Of a DNA stretch of 5,958 bases, positions 1 to 3,747 are shown piece by piece. The position numbers were made by a program, and so were the translations under genes. The DNA comes from Candidatus Woesearchaeota archaeon (GTDB lineage: Archaea > Nanobdellota > Nanobdellia > SCGC-AAA011-G17 > JAPLZO01): the NCBI GenBank assembly GCA_026394995.1, contig JAPLZO010000040.1, positions 1 to 5,958 on the forward strand. Direction: 5' to 3'. Within the stretch, counting starts at the first letter, position 1; every line of letters starts with the position of its first letter. Under the pieces are notes generated by a model that worked only from the letters and a program-made list of their open reading frames with translations, was not told the DNA's origin and did no database searches.

Positions 1-1325
1 CCACATTTATCACAATAAACCACTGGTATTGGAGTTCCCCAATATCTTTGTCTTGAAATCAACCAGTCTCTAATCTTATATTGAATAGTTTTTTTACCTA
101 ATTTTTTATTTTCTAAATGTTTAGTAATTTCATCAATAGCCTCTAGATTATGCATTTTATTAAATTCACCAGAATTAACTAAAACACCTTCATCAACATA
201 AGCTCTAATCATTTTCTCTTCATTTAAATCATAATGCTCTGGTTTTATAACAACTTTAATCTTGAGATTATATTTCTTGGCAAATGCAAAATCTCTATGG
301 TCATGAGCTGGTACACCCATAATTATTCCAGTACCATATTCTAACAAAGCAAAATTAGCAATATAAATTGGAATTTCTTGATTTGTTAAAGGATTTATAG
401 CATATTTTCCAATAAACATACCTTCTTTTTCTTTATCTTCATTAGTTCTAGTAAATTTTTCCTCAATAACAACTTTATTTATAAATTTTTTAACATCATC
501 TTCATATATAGTATTTTTGACTAAATCTAAAACTAATGGATGCTCTGGTGCAAAAACCAAAAAAGTTACTCCATATAATGTATCAGGTCTTGTTGTAAAA
601 ACAGAGATTTCTTTATTATTATCTTTTAATTTAAAATTAACTAAAGTTCCTTCACTCTTACCAATCCAATTTCTTTGCATTGATTTTATTCTATTAGGCC
701 AATCAATTTTCTCTAAATCTTGTAATAATTCATCAGCATAATCTGTAATTTTCAAAAACCATTGCTCTAATTGTTTTATTGTAACATCATTATGACATCT
801 CCAGCATTTACCATTTATAACCTGCTCATTAGCTAGTACAGTTCCACAACTTTCACAATAATTAACAGGAGCTTTTTTTCTATAAGCTAACCCTTTTTCT
901 AAAAATTTCAAAAAGAACCATTGATTCCATCTATAATATTCAGGATAACAAGTAACAACTAGTTTATCCCAATCATAACTCAATCCAGCTTCTTTTTGTT
1001 GCTTCATTGAATTTGCTATAGCATTTTCAGTAAACATCTTTGGATGTTTTTTTTCTTTTATAGCAGCATTTTCAGCTGGTAATCCAAATGCATCATAACC
1101 TGCTGGATATAACACATTAAAACCTTGCATTCTCTTAAATCTAGCATAACAATCAACCATTGTATAATTTCTTAAATGTCCCATATGTAAACCAACACCA
1201 GAACTTGGATATGGAAACATTTCCAAACAATAGAACTTTTTCTTTTTACTTTCTTTAACTTTAAAAACTTTAGATTTTTCCCATTTTTTTTGCCATTTCT
1301 CTGCTATTTCCTTAAAGTTAACCAT
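1..1325 (-). CDS. leuS: Leucyl-tRNA synthetase, bacterial type, N-terminal 441 codons (3' end outside window)
   Basis: Cytosolic class I aminoacyl-tRNA synthetase that charges tRNA-Leu and hydrolyses mischarged products. The frame opens with an ATG at 1325-1323 (MVNFKEIAEKWQKKWEK) and runs without a stop to the left edge. Visible in order: the HIGH-type signature as HMGH at residues 47-50 after FPYPSSGVGL; DAFGLPAENAA at 78-88; a zinc module with Cys157/Cys160 and Cys174/Cys177 (CESC...CWRC); QRNWIGKSEG at 217-226 entering the CP1 editing domain; editing motifs TTRPDTLYG at 244-252 and GVPAHDHRDF at 337-346, including the conserved Asp; then ISRQRYWGTPIP at 423-434, back in the catalytic core. 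The zinc module before the editing insertion, and RYWG directly after it, are the bacterial arrangement. The KMSKS loop and anticodon-binding domain lie outside. Bacterial enzymes are about 800-880 residues, so roughly half is seen. No Shine-Dalgarno sequence precedes the ATG, and the TATA position suggests a leaderless mRNA. Confidence 0.97.
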   Translation of the reverse strand, partial: MVNFKEIAEKWQKKWEKSKVFKVKESKKKKFYCLEMFPYPSSGVGLHMGHLRNYTMVDCYARFKRMQGFNVLYPAGYDAFGLPAENAAIKEKKHPKMFTENAIANSMKQQKEAGLSYDWDKLVVTCYPEYYRWNQWFFLKFLEKGLAYRKKAPVNYCESCGTVLANEQVINGKCWRCHNDVTIKQLEQWFLKITDYADELLQDLEKIDWPNRIKSMQRNWIGKSEGTLVNFKLKDNNKEISVFTTRPDTLYGVTFLVFAPEHPLVLDLVKNTIYEDDVKKFINKVVIEEKFTRTNEDKEKEGMFIGKYAINPLTNQEIPIYIANFALLEYGTGIIMGVPAHDHRDFAFAKKYNLKIKVVIKPEHYDLNEEKMIRAYVDEGVLVNSGEFNKMHNLEAIDEITKHLENKKLGKKTIQYKIRDWLISRQRYWGTPIPVVYCDKC

Positions 1326-1348
1326 TGTAATTAAACTCTATAGAATCT

Positions 1349-1356
1349 ATTTAAAT
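1349..1356 (-). promoter_or_regulatory. TATA box of leuS, predicted leaderless
   Basis: On the minus strand this reads TTTAAATA, preceded by an A-rich BRE-like run. Its centre is about 27 nt upstream of the leuS ATG at 1325, the usual archaeal TATA-to-start distance, so transcription probably begins at or next to the start codon. No ribosome binding site lies in between. Prediction from spacing only. Confidence 0.5.
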
Positions 1357-1363
1357 TTTTTGG

Positions 1364-1378
1364 AAACCTTTATATATT
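1364..1378 (+). promoter_or_regulatory. BRE/TATA promoter of the tRNA-Arg transcript
   Basis: AAACC (BRE-like) runs into TTTATATATT. The TATA centre is about 28 nt upstream of the tRNA 5' end at 1402, which places the start of transcription at or just before the tRNA. The core AAACCTTTATA recurs in front of the tRNA-Cys gene at nearly the same distance (38 versus 37 nt), which supports the call. Confidence 0.75.
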
Positions 1379-1401
1379 ATAATCGTCGAATATAAACTCA
1401 T

Positions 1402-1511
1402 GGGCCCGTAACTCAGCCTGGACAGAGTGCCAGCCTTCTAAGAGCTTTTCTTAGAAAGAAAGTCTCGGAAAAGAAAGCTGGAAGTCGTCGGTTCAAATCC
1501 GATCGGGCCCG
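1402..1511 (+). tRNA. tRNA-Arg (anticodon UCU), one intron
   Basis: Complete cloverleaf of 75 nt after removal of a 35-nt intron. Acceptor GGGCCCG (1402-1408) pairs perfectly with CGGGCCC (1504-1510), with discriminator G1511 and no encoded CCA. The D stem is 1411-1414/1425-1428 with GG at 1420-1421 and A at position 20, an arginine identity base in many organisms. The anticodon stem CCAGC (1430-1434) pairs with GCTGG (1477-1481), and the anticodon TCT is at 1437-1439. The variable loop is 5 nt. The T stem is 1487-1491/1499-1503 with loop TTCAAAT. It reads AGA/AGG, and AGA is the commonest Arg codon in the neighbouring genes. A T run follows directly, and the alaX gene starts 9 nt after the tRNA end. 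Confidence 0.95.
1441..1475 (+). other. Intron in the tRNA-Arg anticodon loop (position 37/38)
   Basis: This stretch separates A37 (1440) from A38 (1476) and must be removed to restore a 7-nt anticodon loop. Boundaries are inferred from the usual archaeal position and are uncertain by a base or so. It can fold internally: GAG (1442-1444) with CTC (1464-1466), and CTTT (1445-1448) with AAAG (1459-1462). The bulge-helix-bulge is relaxed: exon CTTC (1435-1438) pairs with only three of four bases of 1470-1473. Confidence 0.8.
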
Positions 1512-1517
1512 CTTTTT
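1512..1517 (+). terminator. Oligo-T run after tRNA-Arg
   Basis: CTTTTT immediately follows the tRNA discriminator. Oligo-T is the archaeal termination signal, so it may stop part of the transcription. Five T residues only 3 nt before the alaX start codon would leave alaX without a promoter if termination were complete, so read-through is likely. It may be nothing more than a U-rich trailer for tRNA 3' processing. Confidence 0.3.
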
Positions 1518-1520
1518 AAA

Positions 1521-1964
1521 ATGATTAATATAAAAGTAGATTCAGCATTGCATGTACTAAAAGGAGCAGTCCAGAAAGTACTAAATGCAACCATAACAAC
1601 TGGTGTTTATGCTGAAAATGATCATGGAAGATTAACAGTTGAGTTTGATAGAGATATTAATGAACAAGAAATTCTAGAAATAGAAAAACAAGCAAATGCA
1701 AAAATTCAAGAAAATGTTCCTATTCAAGTTTTAGATATGCAAAGAGCACAAGCAGAACAGCAATTTGGAAATAAGATATATGATAAATTTCCTATTCCTT
1801 CTCATATTAAAAATCTAAAAGTTATTGTAATAGATGATTGGAACTGGAATTGTTGTATTGGTCAACATTTTCAAAAAACAGGTGAAATTGGAACTATAAA
1901 AATAACAAAAACAAGGTTTAGAAATTCTAGGAATGAACTAGAAATATCATTCGATATTTCATAA
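1521..1964 (+). CDS. alaX: Short alanyl-tRNA editing protein AlaX (trans-editing hydrolase), first metal ligand Asp
   Basis: Free-standing homologue of the alanyl-tRNA synthetase editing domain (tRNA-SAD family), a metal-dependent deacylase that removes Ser or Gly wrongly attached to tRNA-Ala in the cytoplasm. The 147 residues align end to end, from memory, with the short archaeal AlaX of Pyrococcus (about 157 residues): SALHVLKGAVQKVL at 8-21, a YDKFPIP segment at 87-93, VIVIDDWNWN at 101-110, the CxxxH motif Cys112/His116, and TGEIGTIKI at 120-128. The family coordinates zinc with HxxxH plus CxxxH. Here the first motif is D7-S-A-L-H11, so one histidine is replaced by aspartate (GAT instead of CAT), while H11, C112 and H116 remain. 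The ATG at 1521 is the only sensible start, and no Shine-Dalgarno sequence is seen. It lies 9 nt after tRNA-Arg and is probably expressed from that promoter. AlaX function is well supported; activity with Asp7 is untested. Confidence 0.93.
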   Translation: MINIKVDSALHVLKGAVQKVLNATITTGVYAENDHGRLTVEFDRDINEQEILEIEKQANAKIQENVPIQVLDMQRAQAEQQFGNKIYDKFPIPSHIKNLKVIVIDDWNWNCCIGQHFQKTGEIGTIKITKTRFRNSRNELEISFDIS

Positions 1965-1979
1965 AAACCTTTATAAACA
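1965..1979 (+). promoter_or_regulatory. BRE/TATA promoter of the tRNA-Cys transcript
   Basis: AAACC followed by TTTATAAAC, starting one base after the alaX stop codon. The TATA centre is about 28 nt upstream of the tRNA 5' end at 2002. It matches the tRNA-Arg promoter over AAACCTTTATA. This makes the tRNA-Cys transcript independent of the alaX unit. Confidence 0.75.
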
Positions 1980-2039
1980 TATTTATTATCGATAATGACA
2001 CGGGCAGCTAGCCAAATCCGGTAAGGCAATCGCCTGCAG

Positions 2040-2062
2040 ATCTAGCTAAATTTTTAGAAGAA
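2040..2062 (+). other. Intron 1 of tRNA-Cys, anticodon loop (position 37/38)
   Basis: A 23-nt insert between G37 (2039) and A38 (2063). TCTA (2041-2044) can pair with TAGA (2055-2058). Exon CTGC (2034-2037) pairs at three of four positions with GAAG (2057-2060), using alternative partners, so the bulge-helix-bulge is of the relaxed kind. Boundaries are inferred from the canonical archaeal intron position. Confidence 0.8.
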
Positions 2063-2084
2063 AGCGATCAATTATGGGTTCAAA

Positions 2085-2121
2085 TATCAGAATCGAGGTT
2101 CAATACCTCCTGAGCTGAAAG
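2085..2121 (+). other. Intron 2 of tRNA-Cys, inside the T loop (position 59/60)
   Basis: A 37-nt insert that interrupts the T loop. A good bulge-helix-bulge can be drawn: T stem ATGGG/CCCAT; a 4-bp central helix TTCA (2079-2082) with TGAA (2116-2119); 3' bulge AGT (2120-2122) cut between G2121 and T2122; 5' bulge AAT (2083-2085) cut between A2084 and T2085; then intron helix TCAG (2087-2090) with CTGA (2110-2113), with one small internal irregularity at 2086 opposite 2114-2115. Cutting between the second and third bulge bases restores TTCAAAT exactly. The intron also carries its own hairpin, GAGG-TTCAATA-CCTC (2095-2109). Confidence 0.85.
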
Positions 2122-2154
2122 TCCCATGCTGCCCTTTACATTTGGGTTATTAGA

Positions 2155-2571
2155 ATGAAAACTGGAAAAGCATATGCATTTTTTAATTGTAGAGCCTCAA
2201 AAATTGAAATTGAAGCAGAATTGCCTACTATTAAGAAGCTCGCTCAAACACCAAGTCGATTAGAAATTTCTTTAAATGAAGGTTTTAATAAATTAAAATA
2301 TGATCAAGATTTATTGAAATTTATAAAGCAAAATAAGGTATATCCAATCTTTTCAAGTAAGGAAATTATGACCAAAGCAAAACCAATTAAAATGATGGAT
2401 TTAAGATATGTTATAGAAGCAAAATATCCTAATACAACTAATAAAGCAACAGCAGATGAATTAGCTATGATACTAAATCAAACTTATCAATCACCTTTAT
2501 ATCAAGATGAAGAACCATTTATAGGCAAGATTGTTTATAAAGAAGAAGGTAGATATGTTTTTATTTTCTAA
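2155..2571 (+). CDS. Hypothetical protein, 138 residues, downstream of tRNA-Cys
   Basis: I do not recognise this protein. It is soluble, with no signal peptide or membrane helix and one cysteine (Cys12). The N-terminus MKTGKAYAFFNC reads like a beta strand. Residues 13-60 mix charged, helix-prone segments (SKIEIEAELPTIKKLA, DQDLLKFIKQN). A lysine-rich stretch at 69-79 is followed by a predicted helix around 97-111 (KATADELAMILNQTY). The C-terminus is strand-like (FIGKIVYKE, RYVFIF). Codon use matches the neighbours, so it looks like a real native gene. No Shine-Dalgarno sequence precedes the ATG, and the only promoter in reach is that of tRNA-Cys, 19 nt of spacer separating the two genes. It converges on the asparagine-synthase-like gene with a 20-nt gap. 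A role in RNA or tRNA biology would be suggested by position alone, which is weak evidence. Confidence 0.85.
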   Translation: MKTGKAYAFFNCRASKIEIEAELPTIKKLAQTPSRLEISLNEGFNKLKYDQDLLKFIKQNKVYPIFSSKEIMTKAKPIKMMDLRYVIEAKYPNTTNKATADELAMILNQTYQSPLYQDEEPFIGKIVYKEEGRYVFIF

Positions 2572-2581
2572 ATAGAAAATA
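2562..2581. terminator. Possible hairpin between convergent genes
   Basis: TATTTTCT (2562-2569) and AGAAAATA (2574-2581) form an 8-bp inverted repeat around AAAT, overlapping the stop codon of the 138-residue gene and ending 10 nt before the stop of the opposing gene. It could serve both strands, but it is almost all A-T and no long T run follows on either side, so a terminator role is only suggested by position. Confidence 0.3.
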
Positions 2582-2591
2582 ATAACTTAAT

Positions 2592-3410
2592 TTATATTAA
2601 ACTTTTCAAATAATCCTTTTTATATTTGAACTTATTTTTTCTAGCTAATCTTAAAATAGCTCTATCAAATTTACTACCATATTGAGCAGCAATTTTCTTC
2701 CTAAAAGCATATTCTTTCGGTAATCCTAATGAAACAGCAGTCTCTCTTAAAATATATTTATTAACACCATCTTTAATTTTCAACTCAGGATCAATTATCA
2801 TTGCTATTTTCACAATATCCTCATTTAAAAAAGGTAATAATAGTTTAATCTTAAAATATTTAGCAAGTTCTTCATCCCTTGTTACATCTCTTTCTTCAAT
2901 GCTTTTAAGTCCATTCCAGCATTCTTCATATACATTTTTCTTATGTCTTTCATAACCAGCAAATAACTCTTCACTTCCTAATCCAGTTAAAACTGTTTTT
3001 ATATTATCATCTTTAGCCATTTTACAAACACAATAAGTAACACAACCAACTCCAACTCTTGTAACATCATCGCTGTCTAAAATATCAACAACATTTTTTA
3101 TTATACTCTCAGCTTCTGTTAATGTTAATATTTTTATTTTAATAGGCCACTTCATAATTTTACTTATTTTGATAGCTTCTATAACATCTTTAGAATTCTC
3201 TAATCCAACTGTATATAATTTAAATTTAATGCTTAATTTAGAACATAAAACAGCTAGTAAACTTGAATCAACACCTCCAGAAAAAGCAATACCAACTTTT
3301 TCTTTAGTTTTAATAGAATTCAAAAAAGCTTTGCTTAGTTGATCAATAATACTTTGTTTATTATATAATAATTCTTTATGTCTTAATTCATCTTCTAAAT
3401 ATCCAAACAT
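2592..3410 (-). CDS. Asparagine-synthase-type amidotransferase domain, stand-alone (no glutaminase half)
   Basis: ATP-pyrophosphatase (PP-loop) protein of the asparagine synthase C-terminal family: it would activate a carboxylate with ATP and transfer an amino group. The 272 residues show the PP-loop SGGVDSS at 44-50 within VGIAFSGGVDSSLL; the family's second motif LTGLGSEELFAGYERH at 141-156; KLLLPFLNEDIVKIAM at 189-204, matching the conserved 'PFLD..LV' region; KYILRETA at 218-225; and RKKIAAQYGS at 237-246. The N-terminal glutamine-hydrolysing domain of AsnB (about 200 residues starting with a catalytic Cys) is absent and no room exists for it upstream, so free ammonia or a separate partner would supply nitrogen. 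The substrate is not certain: aspartate is the default, but related stand-alone domains act on other acids. It is last in a three-gene run, 31 nt after the small gene. No Shine-Dalgarno sequence is present; a TATA-like site may give a leaderless start. Confidence 0.87.
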   Translation of the reverse strand: MFGYLEDELRHKELLYNKQSIIDQLSKAFLNSIKTKEKVGIAFSGGVDSSLLAVLCSKLSIKFKLYTVGLENSKDVIEAIKISKIMKWPIKIKILTLTEAESIIKNVVDILDSDDVTRVGVGCVTYCVCKMAKDDNIKTVLTGLGSEELFAGYERHKKNVYEECWNGLKSIEERDVTRDEELAKYFKIKLLLPFLNEDIVKIAMIIDPELKIKDGVNKYILRETAVSLGLPKEYAFRKKIAAQYGSKFDRAILRLARKNKFKYKKDYLKSLI

Positions 3411-3431
3411 ATATTAATTAATAAAAACAGA

Positions 3432-3440
3432 ATTTAAAAA
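3432..3440 (-). promoter_or_regulatory. TATA-like site before the asparagine-synthase-like gene
   Basis: The minus strand reads TTTTTAAAT, centred about 25 nt upstream of the ATG at 3410. That is the spacing expected for a leaderless archaeal transcript, and the gene has no ribosome binding site. In DNA this AT-rich such a match can occur by chance, so an internal promoter is only a possibility. Confidence 0.3.
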
Positions 3441-3441
3441 T

Positions 3442-3717
3442 TTATTCTTTTAAAATTTTTTCTAATTCATTCAAAATGCCTTGAGCATTTAACTCAGAAC
3501 CATCCTTTTCCTTAATACTTATTTGCAAATTAGATTTTAATTCTTGAATTTTACTTATTTTTTTTTGTAAATTATATTTCTCTTTCAAAGTTATAAGGTA
3601 ATCATCTGTAACATGATCTATGTAAAATCTATAACAACCCATATCTTGACTTTCCAAACATTGTTTTTTACTATCAAGAGTGAGTTTCTTTAAAGATTCA
3701 TATTTTTTGTCTATCAT
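3442..3717 (-). CDS. Small charged helical protein, 91 residues, unknown function
   Basis: Not recognised. No signal peptide or membrane segment, so probably cytoplasmic. Charged and lysine-rich: an N-terminal helix-prone stretch (DKKYESLKKLTLDSKKQ), two cysteines at 20 and 28 around a short QDMG segment, YRFYIDHVTDDY at 29-40, then a long region from about 42 to 91 with leucine/isoleucine spacing typical of a coiled coil (LKEKYNLQKKISKIQELKS; ILNELEKILKE). The AGGA ribosome binding site 7 nt before the ATG supports this start. It lies 30 nt after the surface-protein gene and 31 nt before the asparagine-synthase-like gene, all on the same strand, so co-expression is likely. The sequence gives no basis for a more precise function. 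Confidence 0.75.
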   Translation of the reverse strand: MIDKKYESLKKLTLDSKKQCLESQDMGCYRFYIDHVTDDYLITLKEKYNLQKKISKIQELKSNLQISIKEKDGSELNAQGILNELEKILKE

Positions 3718-3724
3718 TTTTATT

Positions 3725-3728
3725 TCCT
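3725..3728 (-). promoter_or_regulatory. Ribosome binding site of the 91-residue gene
   Basis: AGGA on the minus strand, 7 nt upstream of the ATG at 3717. It matches the archaeal anti-Shine-Dalgarno sequence and supports both this start and translation from an internal position of a longer mRNA. Confidence 0.55.
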
Positions 3729-3732
3729 AAAT

Positions 3733-3739
3733 AAAAAAA
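3733..3739 (-). terminator. T7 run after the surface-protein gene
   Basis: Seven consecutive T residues on the minus strand, 8 nt after the stop codon of the surface-protein gene. Oligo-T runs are the intrinsic archaeal termination signal, so this could reduce transcription into the two downstream genes. Background AT content is high, so a functional role is uncertain. Confidence 0.35.
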
Positions 3740-3747
3740 TAAAGAAT

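Larger units (their letters stand above)
2002..2135 (+). tRNA. tRNA-Cys (anticodon GCA) interrupted by two introns
   Basis: After removal of 23-nt and 37-nt introns this gives a regular 74-nt tRNA. Acceptor GGGCAGC (2002-2008) pairs fully with GCTGCCC (2128-2134), and discriminator U2135 is the hallmark of tRNA-Cys. The D stem GCC/GGC (2011-2013/2025-2027) encloses GG at 2020-2021. Anticodon stem ATCGC (2029-2033) pairs with GCGAT (2064-2068), with anticodon GCA at 2036-2038. The variable loop is 5 nt (2069-2073). T stem ATGGG (2074-2078) pairs with CCCAT (2123-2127), directly abutting the acceptor strand. The T loop becomes TTCAAAT only after the second intron is removed. No CCA is encoded. 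Five-base-pair T stem, 5-nt variable loop, GCA anticodon and U73 all agree, so the two-intron reading is strong. The downstream protein gene starts 19 nt later. Confidence 0.92.

Noticed and set aside
517..741. 74-codon plus-strand open frame
   Set aside because: Lies wholly opposite the leucyl-tRNA synthetase gene, whose minus-strand translation matches the conserved LeuRS motifs through this region.
2094..2110. The hairpin with TTCAATA loop as the true T arm of tRNA-Cys
   Set aside because: Only 4 bp pair, and it would leave a 25-nt variable region and about 18 unexplained bases before the acceptor strand. The alternative T stem ATGGG/CCCAT is perfect and abuts the acceptor stem.
1402..2135. 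tRNA genes as attachment sites of an integrated element
   Set aside because: No integrase, no repeated tRNA 3' end and no change in base composition nearby; both tRNAs are complete and the flanking genes look native.
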